DNA of 64,000 bases from Balaenoptera acutorostrata. Lineage: Eukaryota > Chordata > Mammalia > Artiodactyla > Balaenopteridae. Below the pieces are notes generated by a model. That model worked only from the letters and a program-made list of their open reading frames with translations. It ran no database searches and was not told the DNA's origin. Location: positions 26,370,942 through 26,434,941 of the forward strand of contig NC_080078.1 in NCBI RefSeq assembly GCF_949987535.1. Direction: 5' to 3'. This document shows positions 1 through 54,433 of the stretch, piece by piece. A program made the position numbers and the translations under genes. Every line of letters starts with the position of its first letter. Position 1 is the first letter of the stretch.

Positions 1-1148
1 CTTTAAAAATGCTGTGTACGTGGTTTCCATTTTTATTTTCTCTGATGGATGATTGCACATCAGCAAATCTTGAGTTATGCTAACTACTTAGGCCGGTCAC
101 GACACACACACACGTACAGAGAGGTCACATGGGCTGTGCCGGGCTGGCTGTAGCAAATGTACATCAAGTTACACAGGTGGAATTGTTAGGCTGGTTAAAA
201 TACACCACCGAATGATGGGACACGGTTGGGTCAGGCCGCCTCTCCTGCCTGCCATTGTTGTTTGCGGAGGTCTGTGTGTTAGGCTGGTGAGTGGCGTCCT
301 GCTGGCACTCCGTCCATCCGGTGGCCCCCGGGGGTGGAGAGTGCCTGGGTCAGCATCTGCTCTGGGTCCCTTCTCATCTGCCCTTGCCTCGAGTTGGAGC
401 TCCCAGCTCTCTGCTACCTCTCCCAAGTACTAGGTGTGCTCCAGCCGGGGCCCCATCCCCACTCTGCTCCACACACCTGGGACAGACGTTGCAAGGGAAG
501 GAAGAGCCAAGAGCGAACGGACACACTCCTGATACAAGCCGTGCCCAGACACAGGAGGGCAGGAAGCGGGAGATGTGACCACGACACCACACACAAACTC
601 AGTCTTTACAGATGGGCCCTCTGTGTCTCCAGACACGTGGGCTGTGTGGAGCCCTCCAGGACACAGCCCCTGGGAGAGGACAGATCGGGGGTGGAGCCGT
701 TTGGGGCAGCCTGACAGCAGAACTAGGAGGGTGGATGGGGGATGTGTCCGACATGGTGCTAGACTGTGGAAAAGTCACGACTATACACACCTGGGGATCA
801 TGCCCCCTCCCAGTTCATTCACACGGTGGGTTAGATACAGCTAGATAGAAGTGGAGATATACTTTTTCGAGGGAGGACCTTTCCTGGTGGTTGGATAAAC
901 AGTGAGACAGACTCCTGGGTTCGGCATGCTCTGGGGAGGGCCATGCGACGGTGAGGGACTCCCTATTGCTACACTCTGTACAGGGCGGCCGGGCCCGCCC
1001 GCCGCACCCACGGCCCCTGGCGGCAGTCATGGGCTTGCCTTCAATCCCTTCCGCCTTGGAGAGCTCTTGGGCCCCGGTGAAATGGGGGCTATGAAGACAA
1101 GAGGGTGGGAGGGGGTCCCCGTGGCCCCGGGGGCACCCCATGTGGGGG
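1..1148 (-). other. BMERB1: BMERB1 3' untranslated region
   Basis: About 1.15 kb runs from the TAG codon to a polyadenylation hexamer near the window edge. The part next to the stop (about 960-1140) is GC-rich; the far end is AT-rich. It has a short CA tract at 103-114. The open frames here on both strands are short, overlap each other and lack family features. The exact cleavage site cannot be seen and may lie just outside the window. Confidence 0.8.
32..37 (-). promoter_or_regulatory. Probable BMERB1 polyadenylation signal
   Basis: The plus-strand sequence TTTATT reads AATAAA on the minus strand. It is the only canonical hexamer I see between the stop codon and the window edge, about 1.1 kb after the stop. 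Cleavage would be expected 10-30 nt on, at or just beyond position 1. Confidence 0.6.
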
Positions 1149-44036
<42,888 letters not shown>

Positions 44037-44289
44037 TCATACTCCACGAAGGCACACAGATCTCTGCCAGTGTTGCAAGTGTGTATTTGTGAGCCAGCCC
44101 TTTGGAAACTGGAAAGCACGTTTCCATGGGAACCCTGTTACAAGGCAAGAGGAGGCTCAGGCGGGGTCACCAAAACTTGTTCAAGGTTATACATATGGCC
44201 TTCACAGCCCTGCCTGGTCCCGGCTTCTGAGCCTCTGGTCCCTTTGACCATGGCCTTTTCACCCTCTCCCAGTCGTCAAAGACCGATGC

Positions 44290-44560
44290 CAACTTTAGGC
44301 AGAAAAAAGTTTATAATAATTATTTTAGCAATACCATTAATAATTATAGGAATACTAAGTAATGTAATAGTAATATGAAATAATACGGGTTTGTTGTAGA
44401 AAATTCAGATAATACAGATAAGCAAAAGAGAACAAAGTAAAAAGTCACCTATAACCCCACTGCCCAGAGGGAACAACTATCCACATTTTGATGGACATTC
44501 TTCTGATCTTATATTTATAATTAGAGTTATATATATTGCCATATAAGTAAAACCATATAT
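44290..44560. repeat. Old LINE-1-like fragment, part 1
   Basis: GAAAATTCAGATAATACAGA, CACCTATAACCCCACTGCCC, GGAACAACTATCCACATTTT match a recurrent L1M-type string. It resumes at 45670. Confidence 0.45.
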
Positions 44561-44672
44561 TAAAAAACTATATCTATAACCATATATATATACCACATAC
44601 ATATAGCCATATATATTATCATATATATAGAAAGACGCTATATATATGCCTATATATAAATATATCTGCATG
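44561..44672 (+). repeat. TA-rich low-complexity tract
   Basis: ATATATATACCACATACATA and related TATATA words; a similar one lies at 45055-45240. Confidence 0.7.
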
Positions 44673-44674
44673 TA

Positions 44675-45051
44675 TGTTAGTTCACTAGGGCTATCATAAC
44701 AAAACAACAGAAGCTGAACAGCTTAAACTACAGACATTAATTTTCTCCCAGTTCTGGAGGCTGGAAGTCCCAGATCAAGGTCTGGCAGGGTCAGCTTCTG
44801 GTGAGCGCTCTCTTCATGGCTTGTAGACAGCCGCCTTCTCACTGTACTCACATGGACTCTTTGTGTTCATGCAGAGAGAGAGCTCCCTGGTGCGTCTTCT
44901 TATAAGGACATTAATCCTATGGGATCAGGGCCCCACCCTTAGTGACCTCATTTAATCTCAGTTACTTTCCCACCTCCAAATCAGCCACACTGGGAACTAG
45001 GGCCCCAACATATGAATTTGTGGGGGACATAAACACTCAATCCATAATAGT
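44675..45051 (-). mobile_element. MaLR LTR (MLT1-type), antisense
   Basis: GTTAGTTCACTAGGGCTATC, CCCAGTTCTGGAGGCTGGAA, CTTCTTATAAGGACATTAAT, GGGCCCCACCCTTAGTGACC, end AACACTCAATCCATAATAG. Confidence 0.85.
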
Positions 45052-45307
45052 ACATATGCATGTGTATATATGTATATACATAGTTCCTCATATATTGCCG
45101 CTAACATCTTGGTGTACATTCTTCCAGTGCACACATATGGTAATTTATGTGATTATATATATTATATAGGTAGTGTGCATATATAGGGTAATATATATGG
45201 TTTTAGACATGTGTTTTATATATATAATGTTATACATAAACACATCTATACTTTTTTAAAGAGTGGAAAAACATACACAAAGATGTTAGTAGTTAGATGT
45301 TATATAT

Positions 45308-45669
45308 CGGGCTTCCCTGGTGGCACAATGGTTAAGAATCAGCCTGCCAATGCAGGGGACATGGGTTCGAGCCCTGGTCTGGGAAGATCCCACATGCTGA
45401 GGAGCAACTAAGCCCGAGAGCCACAACTACTGAGCCCGCGTGCCACAACTACTGAAGCCCGCGCGCCTAGAGCCTGTGCTCCGCAACAAGAGAAGCCACC
45501 ACAGTGAGAAGCTCATGCACCGCAATGAAGAGTAGCCCCCGCTTGCCGCAACTAGAGAAAGCCCACGCACAGCAACAAAGACCCAACTCAGCCATAAATT
45601 AAAAAAAAAAAGTAAATAAATAAGTAAAAAAAAAAAAAAAGGACCAAGTTAAATTTAAAAAAATAAAAA
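45308..45669 (+). mobile_element. CHR-type tRNA SINE, long form, older variant
   Basis: CGGGCTTCCCTGGTGGCACA, GGGTTCGAGCCCTGGTCTGG, a doubled CCACAACTACTGA segment, AAGACCCAACTCAGCCATAA, tail of several A-runs. Diverged duplication AGATGTTATATAT / AGATGCCATATAT. Confidence 0.9.
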
Positions 45670-46040
45670 AGATGCCATATATTTATACGTATGTTATACA
45701 CACACATATACCATCATGGAGGTCTGGTTTTTGTACTATAAAGTTAGGGTCTCACCATTTTATTACCTGCTCTTTTCACTTAATGACATTTCACGAGCGT
45801 TTCCACACGTCCTTGGATGCTCTTCCGTGGCAGCAGTGTGAAAGGCTGTGTGGTGTCTATTTGTGTCTGTATCATGAATCATTTCACCAAATCCCAAGAC
45901 ACTTCGGTTGTTTGCTGTTTCCCCCACTAGAAGAAGCAGCCCTGTGATGAGCATTCTCAGAGATCAATCTCCGCGTGCCTCTAAGAGGTGCCTTTAGGCC
46001 ACATTTCCAGAGTGAATGGCTGGGTTTGGAAGGATGCAGT
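45670..46040. repeat. Old LINE-1-like fragment, part 2
   Basis: CTCTTTTCACTTAATGACAT, CGAGCGTTTCCACACGTCC, CAGAGTGAATGGCTGGGTTT. It probably continues the fragment cut at 44560. Confidence 0.45.
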
Positions 46041-46199
46041 AGTCTACTGCTCTTCATGGGTAGAGAAGGAGATGTAGGGAAGGAATGTTCTTCCTTTACT
46101 CCGAGGTCTACATCACATCACCTGCATCTGCTAACTCCTTCCACCCTGGGCTGTTGTGAGGATTGAATTAACCAAGGCATGTCACGCTTGATGAATGGT

Positions 46200-46390
46200 T
46201 ACGATTACCTTTGTTATTACCCCACTGTGCCAGGCCATCTCTTTTAATCCTCACCACAAGCCAGAAGGACGAGGATGTTCTCTTTCTTAGTAAATAAGGA
46301 AAATAGCTCAAAGCTGGCAAGAGAAGGGGCTGAGCCCAGGTCTGCCTCTAAAACACATGCTCTTTGCCCCGTCATTGCTGCCCCTTCCTC
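46200..46390 (-). repeat. MIR SINE
   Basis: CACTGTGCCAGGCCATCTCT, TTTTAATCCTCACCACAAGC, GCTGAGCCCAGGTCTGCCTC, antisense MIR order. Confidence 0.7.
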
Positions 46391-46444
46391 ACACAGGCAT
46401 TCTGAGTCCGATACCCCCCTATCCATTCACATCTTAGGGTCGAA

Positions 46445-46878
46445 GGTGGTGTCTTACTTTTCTGTGGCCGCCGTAACAAATCACCACAAATTGGGTGGCT
46501 TAGGACAGCAGGAATTCATTCTTTCACAGTTCTGGAGGCCAGAAGCAGGTCTGTGTTTCCTCCAAAGGCTCTAGGGGAGGCTCCTTCCTTGCCTCTTCCA
46601 GATCCCGGTGGCTCCTGGCAATCTTTGGCTTGTGGCAGCATCACTCCAACCTCTGCCTCTGTTTTCACATAGCCTTCTTCCCTGTGGCTCTGTGTATCCT
46701 CCTCTGTCCTTTACTGTCTCATTGCACTTAGGGCCCACCCTAATTCAGTATGATCTCATTTTAATCTTTATCTTAATTCTCCCTGCAAAGACCTTATTTC
46801 CAAGTAAGGTCACATTCTGAGGTTCTGGGTGGATATGACTTTTCTTCGGAGGACACTATTTAATCCACTACAGTGATG
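46445..46878 (-). mobile_element. MaLR LTR (MLT1-type), antisense, near complete
   Basis: GTGGCCGCCGTAACAAATCA, CAAATTGGGTGGCTTAGGAC, TTCACAGTTCTGGAGGCCAG, GCTCTAGGGGAGGCTCCTTC, CCAAGTAAGGTCACATTCTG. Confidence 0.92.
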
Positions 46879-47079
46879 AATGGTCACAAGCGTACAAGCT
46901 CCCTGACAGCGATATGTCACTGTCTCCAAGAGATTTAGTCACTGTGCATTGAGCACAGCCGTGGCTGGAAGCAGCAAGAGTCCCAGGAAGCAGCCGGGGG
47001 TGGTGGGGATGAATGGGATGCGGTGGGAGGGGGCAGTGGGGCATGGTGAAAACCAGCTGGGGGCCAGAGTTAGAGATCC

Positions 47080-47320
47080 TTGGTCTGAGGCCAGTCACCA
47101 GCTGCATGACCTTGAATGAGCCCTTTTACCTGTTAGCATCACATTCTTCCTTTGCAAAATGGGATTCAATAGCTATCATGTGCTACACTGTGCTGTAGGC
47201 TTTATATGTACCATCTCATTTAATCCCTATGTTATAGAAGATGTAGCTGAGGCTTAGAGAAGCAAAGTGACTTGGCCAACATCACAAAACCAGAATGTCG
47301 CAGAGGCAGAATTCAAATCC
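47080..47320. repeat. Two MIR pieces, head to head
   Basis: 47080-47170 plus: CACCAGCTGCATGACCTTGA, TTCTTCCTTTGCAAAATGGG. 47165-47320 minus: ATGTACCATCTCATTTAATC, GAAGCAAAGTGACTTGGCCA. Confidence 0.7.
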
Positions 47321-47369
47321 AGCCTCTCTCTCCCTCTCCCTCTCTCCCCCTCTCTCTCTCTCTCTCCCC
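47321..47369 (+). repeat. (CT)n microsatellite
   Basis: CTCTCTCTCCCTCTCCCTCT and following CT run. Confidence 0.9.
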
Positions 47370-47794
47370 TTAACTGCCTGCCTTAACCACATTATACGGC
47401 CTCGGGTGAGGGTTAAATGCATTTATGGATGTGAACGCGCGTAGTTAACCGCCCCGCAAATATAAGTATCCTCATTCCTCACTCATCATGGTTTAGATGG
47501 GCAACCTGATTTCCGTGGGACACATGCTGAAAATGGCAACATACCCTGGGGCAAAGCGTGGGACAGAAAGAATTAATCACACCCCATGGATTGGCATTTT
47601 ACCTCCATCCTTGGGGGAGGATGGAGGCGGTGGCACTGCCAGGCTCCAGGTGCTGAGATGAACACTTAGCTTTGACTTGGGGCAGAGGATGGAGCTGATA
47701 CCTCTGTTGAAAAGTCTTGCTCATGGATGCTTTCCTTCCCCTGGAGAAAGGAGCAAAGCCTAGCCCTCAAATCAGATATGGAACAGTTAGAATT
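47370..47794. other. Intronic sequence, no recognised element
   Basis: Nothing recognised. Confidence 0.4.
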
Positions 47795-48150
47795 CTTTCT
47801 CTTAGTGACTGCTCTGTGCCAGGCACTGTGCTAGGCTCATTACAAGCCTTATCTCATTTAATCTTCACAACACCCCAGCTGAGGAGTTAGCCAGCTACAG
47901 CCATGGGCCAAAGCCAGCCCCCTCCCTGATTTTGTAGATAAAGTTTTATTGGAACATTGGCCACGCTCATTCATTTGTGTATTATTTTGGGTGCTTTTGC
48001 ACTATGACAGCAGAATGAGCAGCTGTAACAGAGACTGGCCCACAAAACCTCAAACATTTACTATCTGGCCCTTTACAGAAAAAGTTTGCCAACCCCTGCA
48101 CCCCTACCCTAGATGGTAGATGCTATCATTTCCCCAGTTTAAAGGTTAAA
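47795..48150 (-). repeat. MIR SINE split by a hAT element
   Basis: Left half (to 47892): TCTGTGCCAGGCACTGTGCT, CTTATCTCATTTAATCTTCA. Right half (from 48106): GGTAGATGCTATCATTTCCC. The MIR is antisense and older than the insertion. Confidence 0.75.
47893..48105 (+). repeat. hAT-type nonautonomous element (Arthur1-like), copy 2
   Basis: GCCATGGGCCAAAGCCAGCC, AAAGTTTTATTGGAACATTG, GGTGCTTTTGCACTATGACA, ATCTGGCCCTTTACAGAAAA, as in copies 1 and 3. It lies inside the MIR. Confidence 0.7.
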
Positions 48151-48182
48151 AAAACAAACAACAAAAAAACCCAGGTTTAGCC

Positions 48183-48395
48183 AGTAATGATAATAGGTAA
48201 CACTTATTGAGCATTTATCACATGCCAGGATCAAATCACCTTATTTAATTCTCCAAACAGTCCTGGGTGGTAAATACTGTTAGCATCCATTTCACAGATG
48301 AGCAGATTGAGCCTCAGGAAAAGGAGTAAGTGATGGGGCCAAGATTTAAAACCAGCTCTGTCCTACTCCAAAGCCCTTGTTGTCATCAATTCTAT
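48183..48395 (-). repeat. MIR SINE
   Basis: AACACTTATTGAGCATTTAT, ATTTCACAGATGAGCAGATT, CCTACTCCAAAGCCC. Confidence 0.85.
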
Positions 48396-48399
48396 TCAA

Positions 48400-49370
48400 G
48401 AACTACCTCCCCACTTAAGAAGCACCATCATCACCTTAGCAATAGAGAAAACTGAGTCTATTTTATTGCTTTAGGTACATGGAGAGTAGCTGTTTTTAAG
48501 AGTTAGCAGGTGCGGTGATTATCTGGGGAGCTCTACCCCCAGGGATTAGGATACACCTGGGTTGAGGGGTGGGGGTCATGTCCAAGGACCTTCATACAGG
48601 AGGTCTTCAGACCAGACTCTGAGAAATGCTGGTACAGGATGTGAGTAAGTGAATATCATGCATGGTCGGTTTCTTTTCAGTCTGAACTTGTGTAATAGTA
48701 CTAGTATGATGGAAACCTTGACAACATTCTCCAGCTAGAAGGCAGACATCCAACAGCTGCCAATGAAGGTGTCCACGAGGAGGACAAATCCTGGAAGGAG
48801 ACGGACAAGCGTTTCATGCCGCCTAGAGAAGACAGTCGCAACAAGGCTCTAAGAGAGAGCAAAGCATGGCTGTGTAGAGAGAACGAAGCACAAAGGCACA
48901 GAAGTCCCCAGGGCTCCAACTGCCATTGCTGTCAGTCAGCTTCCAGCAGCTGAGTCACTTCTGGGGGATGAGGCAGCTAAATCCATCTTTTTATCCCCAA
49001 ATGCCACACCAGGGAGATTCATGCACAGCAGCACCAGCAAACAAGAGCTGAGCACCGGACATGACTGGGATGTGCCAGCAGGTTTAATCATTTATCTTGA
49101 AAATTTAAAGCTACCCGGGGACAGGGCAGAGGCGGTGGGGTTGGCAAATGAGGGCTGACAATCTCCTAGAAACTCGTAATTCAAATACAGGCAAGAAGGA
49201 AAACTGCTGGGGACCAAAGAGAAGTCTTCCCTGGTCCATCTTTTCCAGTCATGGGTCACAGTAGGAAGTTAAGCCCAGGGTCCCCTGGACAATGCCCACT
49301 TTTGCTTATGCTTCTTAATTTCATGCACCCAGAGCTCTCTCATATTAAGCATTAGTAGGAGTCCAGCACT
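48400..49370. other. Intronic sequence, mostly unrecognised
   Basis: 48505-48640 may be a diverged hAT-Charlie scrap (TTATCTGGGGAGCTCTACCC, GAGAAATGCTGG). The rest is unassigned, not coding. Confidence 0.4.
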
Positions 49371-49374
49371 AACT

Positions 49375-49545
49375 CATCATGCTCCTAAATACCTTGGCAG
49401 GTAGGTACACTCATTATCATCCTCTCTTTACAGGTCAATAAGATGAGGCTCAGAGAAAACATAAGTGATTGGCCAAAGTCACTCAACCAGTGAGTGGCAC
49501 AGACCCAGGTCTATCTGATTCCAAAGCCCAGGCTGTAGGACAAAG
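49375..49545 (-). repeat. MIR SINE
   Basis: CATTATCATCCTCTCTTTAC, GATGAGGCTCAGAGAAAACA, GATTCCAAAGCCCAGGCTG. Confidence 0.8.
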
Positions 49546-49613
49546 GGCTACAGAATAGTGTTTCCAAAACCTCAATTACTATACAGAATTTACCACAATC
49601 ATGTACTATCTGT

Positions 49614-49999
49614 TAGGGACTGAATGCTTGTGGCTCCACACCGCCCCCCACCACCTCCCAAAGTCATATGTTGAAATCCTAACTCTTAATGTGATAGTAT
49701 TTGGAGGTGGAGCATTTGAGAGGTAATTAGGGTTAGGGGAGGTCATGAGGGTGGGGCTCCATAACGGGATTAGTGCCATTATAAGAAGAGACACCAGAGC
49801 TTGCTTCCTCTCTCTCTGCTCTCCACCATGTGAGGACACAAGACAGCCGTCTACAAACCAGGAAGAGGGTCCTCACCAAACACCAGATCTGCCAGTGCCT
49901 TGATCTTGGACTTCCCAGCCTTCAGAATTGTGAGAAATAACTGTTATTTAAGCCACCCAGTCTATGGTATTTTGTTACAGCAGCATGAGCTAAACACTA
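49614..49999 (+). mobile_element. MST-type MaLR solo LTR
   Basis: TGTTAGGGACTGAATGCTTG to GAGCTAAACA. Body: CATATGTTGAAATCCTAACT, GGTCATGAGGGTGGGGCTCC, ACCATGTGAGGACACAAGAC, CCTTGATCTTGGACTTCCCA, CACCCAGTCTATGGTATTTT. Flanks CTATC and CTAAC, one mismatch from a 5-bp duplication, as expected for this class. Confidence 0.92.
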
Positions 50000-50355
50000 A
50001 CTATACCATCAGGTACTCAATATTTCTTTATGTTGACTTTTTTTCACTCACATAAACTCCTTAAAGGAAATTTCATTATCACATCCATAAATAATAGGTC
50101 ACCATCACTTAGCATAATTAGAAAATAGCCATAACCACAAGTCCGATGGAAACAAAGTGGTGTTATCAAATTCTGGCTAAATACTGTAGCCTGCTCAAGG
50201 CTCAGATTGAAGGCCTAATTTTTCTTTATTAACCAAGTAGATTAGCAAGTACTAAAAGTTAACAAGTACTGGAGAGGTGTTAAGGACAAACCACCAAACT
50301 GAGGCTTTCTTCTTTGGTAATCATAAAGATCGAAAATTGTAAAAAAGAGAGCGTA

Positions 50356-50910
50356 GGAGAGAGACTGTGGGCTCAGTTCCAGACCACTGCAATAAAGTAA
50401 GTATCTCAACAAAGCGAGTCACACAAATTTTTTGGTTTCCCAGTGCATATAAGAGTTAGGTTTGCACTTTACTGTAGTCTATTAAGTGTGCAATAGCATT
50501 ATGTCTAAAAAACAATGTACGCACCTTAATTTAAAAACACTTGATTGCTAAAAAATGCTAACCATCATCAGAGCCTTCACTGAGTCATAATCTTTTTGCT
50601 GGTGGAGGGTTTGAAACGTGAGAATTACCAAAACGTGACACAGAGACACGAAGTGAGCAAATGCTGTTGGAAAGGTGGCGTTATAGACTTGTTTGACACA
50701 GAGTTGCCATAAATCTTCAATTTGTAAAAAACACAATATCTGGGGACTTCCCTGGCCGTCCAGTGGTTAAGACTCCACGCTCCCACTGCAGGGGGCATGG
50801 GTTCAATCCCTGGTCAGGAACTTAGATCCCGCATGCCACGCAGTGCAGCCAAAAAACAAACAAACAAAAACACACAATATCTGGGAAGTGCAATAAAACG
50901 AGGTATGCCT
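50356..50910 (+). repeat. Tigger-type mariner element, internally deleted, with a SINE inside
   Basis: Left end GGGCTCAGTTCCAGACCACT, GCAATAAAGTAAGTATC, TTTTGGTTTCCCAGTGCATA, GCAATAGCATTATGTCTAAA. Right end GAGAATTACCAAAACGTGAC, CAATTTGTAAAAAACACAAT, then after the SINE GCAATAAAACGAGGTATGCC. The transposase middle is missing (junction near 50607-50620), a normal nonautonomous derivative. Confidence 0.85.
50744..50866 (+). mobile_element. CHR-type tRNA SINE, short form, in the Tigger element
   Basis: GGACTTCCCTGGCCGTCCAG, GGTTCAATCCCTGGTCAGGA, (CAAA)n tail. Duplication ACACAATATCTGG at 50731-50743 and again at about 50872-50884. Confidence 0.94.
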
Positions 50911-51454
50911 GTAATTTTCCTGCAACCTAATTCAATGTGGTTTGATGCTAGAGCATCTGGGCATCTCCCACCTCCTGGGAAAGCCGTTGTAGTACTGAAT
51001 TCCAGCCCTTTGGGTTGGGAGAGTCTTAGAGGTCCTTAGGGCAGCCTCATCTCCGTGTCTGACAGGATTTGGAATGACACAACAGGATTTGGTTCTGATG
51101 GTCCCTTGACAAGCAGCAGTGGGCCCAAACTCTTCAGTTCTCATTGGAAATCAAATGAGAACTGAGGGCTGAAGGAAATTTCGCAATCACGTGTCAAGTT
51201 TTTCACCCAAAGATGAATCAGCCATTTCAAGTCATTATTTCATCCCAGCTCGTATGACAGAGGCAATTTAATGAAGGTGAACCTATTCATTTCAATCCCA
51301 CAAACACTTATTAGGCATCCAGCATCCTTAGAATATCCTCAGAAGGACACATGAGAGAAGGGCCACAGTGGTTGTCCTTGGAGGACGTGGGAGACTGGGG
51401 GTCAATGTTGGAGGACAATCACCTTCCACCTAACACACCATTTTCTATTGTTCG
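50911..51454. other. Intronic sequence, no recognised element
   Basis: Nothing recognised. Confidence 0.4.
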
Positions 51455-51640
51455 AATTTTTAAATAAGCTTTTTATTTTGGAATAATTTTCGATTTATAG
51501 AAAAGTTGCAAAGCCAACGCCACAGAGAATTCCTGTCTACGCTTCCCCTAGCACCCACCACTGTTAACATCACCAAGACACTGACATTGGTGACTTACTG
51601 TTAGCTATGCTGTTTGAAATCTTACCATGGCAGGTGTTAC
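51455..51640. repeat. Old LINE-1-like fragment
   Basis: GCTTTTTATTTTGGAATAAT, GATTTATAGAAAAGTTGCAA, CACCACTGTTAACATCACC; the sequence that normally follows in this repeat is at 58070-58575. Confidence 0.5.
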
Positions 51641-51724
51641 CTATTCAAAACAGATTTAAAATAAAGAAAAATATGTTGGATGCAGGTGCTCTGGGAGCCA
51701 TGGGAGCCCTCAGAGATGGCATGT

Positions 51725-52295
51725 GAAGGGGTCGGTTATGGGCATGGACTTTCAGGTCTCAGGGCCACCTCTCAGGCTGACCACGGTCCCATCAATTGTT
51801 GACTCTGGGCCTCAGTTGCTTCATCTGCAACGTGGGGACAATCATACACATCTTTTAGTGAATTTGCATAAGTGCCAGGCATATAGAAAGTTCTCTGTAA
51901 TATTTGCTCTTATTATCCATTTAATAAATATGCATTGAAAACCTGCTTCGTGCCAGATCCTGTTCTAAGCAATGGGGATGGAGCAAAACAGACAAAACCC
52001 TTGCCCTCGTCAAGTTGACCTTGTAGAAAAGGGCTTACATGTTGGGGAGAAAAGTCATTAGCTCACCAACAGCTTACCCTTGATAGTAGGTTTGGATAGA
52101 TTCTGGTTCAAGTCCTGGCTCTACCAGTAATTGTGTGATCTGGACACATTACTGATTCTTCCCAAGTCTCAGTTTCCTCTTCTGTAAAATGGGACAGTAA
52201 CTCCTACCTCATGGAGTTGCTGCTATGGAGATGAAGTGAGAAACCATGTCAAGTGCTTGGTGCAGTGCCTGGGCATGATAAAAGGTGGTCAGTAT
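51725..52295 (+). repeat. MIR, old LINE fragment, MIR in series
   Basis: 51725-51925 MIR: CTCAGTTGCTTCATCTGCAA, AAGTGCCAGGCATATAGAAA. 51925-52060 LINE-like: GCAATGGGGATGGAGCAAAA. 52075-52295 MIR: GGTTCAAGTCCTGGCTCTAC, AGTTTCCTCTTCTGTAAAAT, GGTGCAGTGCCTGGGCATG. Confidence 0.8.
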
Positions 52296-52299
52296 CACC

Positions 52300-53080
52300 T
52301 GTCCTTTCCCTGGGAGAGTCAGACTAACGTGGGGGAGAAGACAAAGTCAGGATCATCAGATCCGGAGAAGGACGGCCTTCCGGTCATTTAGACCCATGCC
52401 TGCCCCGAACAGAGCGTCCAAGAGTGGCCCCACCAGCCCTCTGTCAAGGGGCCAGGCCCTTAGCTCTCACCACCCTGGGTACCCACAGGCATGTCTTCCT
52501 GGTATCGACCCAACAGAGAGTCTTAAACACTGGGGAAATAATATCTGAGCCCCACTACTGGGAATGGATATCCTGATGCATTTCAAAGGCTCCTGGGGAT
52601 ACCCCAGGCTTTTATTGTCATCAATCATTCATGTAGGAAAGAAGCTCATTTCAACCCCCAAACATCCTATTATGGGATGTATCAAGCATCTTGCCTTCTC
52701 GCTATAAAGTGAATCTAATGGGAAACAGCCGGTTGCTTTTAGTGAGTCACCATTTCCCAAGAACCTAAAGTAACTGCTTTTAATTCAGATGCTCCGTGCC
52801 CTCCTCCTCTGCCCTGTGAATAAGGATGCCTCTGGGTCCTGAGAGTTATCATACCTCCCGCTGCACGGAGCCTTCCCATCCATGATGTCTCTTTGTAATC
52901 ACAATCACCTCCCAAGGAAGGTTTTGAGGAAACTGACTTGTCTTCAAATCGTGGCCATGGTTATTATTCTCTAATGGGACTTTGGGCATGTTTTTTTAGC
53001 GTCTCCGAGCTTCTATTTTCTCTGCCACATCGGCCTTGTCGAAGGTCACAAAAGTAATGAGGAAGAAGGCCCAGTCAGCA
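52300..53080. other. Intronic sequence, no recognised element
   Basis: Nothing recognised; not coding. Confidence 0.4.
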
Positions 53081-53084
53081 GTGG

Positions 53085-53225
53085 GGTTAAGAAACAGGCA
53101 CTGGAGTCAAGCTGACTTGGGTTTAAATCCTGGCTCTGCCTCCTTCTAACTGCTGCCCTTGGGCAAATGACTTCACCTCTCTAAGCCTCAGTTTCCCTAT
53201 CTGTAAACTGGGAGTAAGGATGTAG
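53085..53225 (+). repeat. MIR SINE
   Basis: GGGTTTAAATCCTGGCTCTG, AATGACTTCACCTCTCTAAG, CAGTTTCCCTATCTGTAAAC. Confidence 0.88.
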
Positions 53226-53329
53226 AATGTGAGAACATCTGAAGGCTCATTCTGAAAGCTCAGGAACCAAAGGGAAAGCAAGAGTTTCACCTCCCCTCTA
53301 CTTGGCGGCCTCTGAGCACTTTGTTGGGA

Positions 53330-53540
53330 CCTGAGTGTCTTACCCTCAGCACTACTGACATTTGGGGCTGGATCATTCTGAGCTGGGGGACTGGCCTGTG
53401 CACTGTAGGATGTTCAGCAGCATCCCCGGCCTCCACCCACTAGAAGCCAGCAGCATCCTCCCACCCACCCAAAGTGTCTTCAAACATTTGTGAATATTGC
53501 CATAGGGCACAAACTCATCCTCCCTTGAAAACCAGTGAGG
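53330..53540 (-). repeat. hAT-Charlie nonautonomous element (MER3-type)
   Basis: CACTACTGACATTTGGGGCT, CTGTGCACTGTAGGATGTTC, CGGCCTCCACCCACTAGAAG, TTGAAAACCAGTGAGG. Antisense, third copy. Confidence 0.72.
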
Positions 53541-53549
53541 TAGACCCAC

Positions 53550-53833
53550 TTTTTCTTTTTTTTTTCAGTTTTTTAAAATTGAAGTATAGTTGGTTTACAA
53601 TGTTGTGCAGTCTCTGCTGTACAGCAAGATGAGTCAGTTATACACATATAGACATTATTCTTTTCCATTATGGTTTATCACAGGATATTGAATATAGTTC
53701 CCTGTACTATACACTAGGACCCTGTTGTTTATGCATTTTACATGTGATAGTTTGCATCTACCAACCCCAAACCCCCAGTCCATCCCTCTTCCTCCTCCCC
53801 CTCCCCCTTGGCAACCACCAGTCTGTTCTCTAT
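53550..53833 (-). mobile_element. 5'-truncated LINE-1 (artiodactyl-type 3' end)
   Basis: T-tail at left, then GAAGTATAGTTGGTTTACAA, CTGTACAGCAAGATGAGTCA, CATTATGGTTTATCACAGGA, CCTGTACTATACACTAGGAC, ending CAACCACCAGTCTGTTCTCT. About 284 bp. TAGACCCAC flanks it (53541-53549, 53834-53842) as target duplication. Only 3' UTR is present, no frame. Confidence 0.92.
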
Positions 53834-53842
53834 TAGACCCAC

Positions 53843-54125
53843 ATTTTCAACAGTGCTTTTGGGAGCATGGACATGAGACCCACGTGAGTGCGGTTAAAAA
53901 ATCCATCTCTCTGGGCTTCTCCAGGGTCTACTGAATCAGAATCCCCCAAGAGGGGACCCCACAATCTGTACTTCATGAAGGCGATTCTTCATTCATTTCT
54001 TTGTGCCTCAGTTTCCTGAAATGGGGAGAGAGTGATGGAATCCACCACAAAGGCTCACTATGAAGATTAACTGAGGGAATCCATAGAGCCCTGGGCATGG
54101 TGTCCTCAATACATGTTAGCTCTTT
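53843..54125 (+). repeat. hAT fragment followed by MIR scrap
   Basis: 53843-53985: GTCTACTGAATCAGAATCCC, ACCCCACAATCTGTACTTCA. 54000-54125: GTGCCTCAGTTTCCTGAAAT, GAAGATTAACTGAGGG, AATACATGTTAGCTC (MIR). Confidence 0.55.
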
Positions 54126-54433
54126 TCATCCCAGAAGGACTGGTCTGGACAGAGAGGAACATGGAGGACACCAGAATTGGGGGAAGAACAGGAAAACCAT
54201 GGACAGGAGGGTGACAGCCTGGTAATGACCACTCTACTCAAATGCCAGCTGAGAACTGTGACTAGTAATGAGGTGACACAAGGGGGACCATGAAAGCCAC
54301 ACGGGGTCTTTCCTCTCTGCAGATAATCACTGCTCACATTGACTGCATGCTTAGACTGCCTCCCCAGCTAAAACAAACGTGGACAACTGTTAATAAAAGG
54401 CAAGGGGAGAAAAAGAAAAAAAATATCCGTCTG

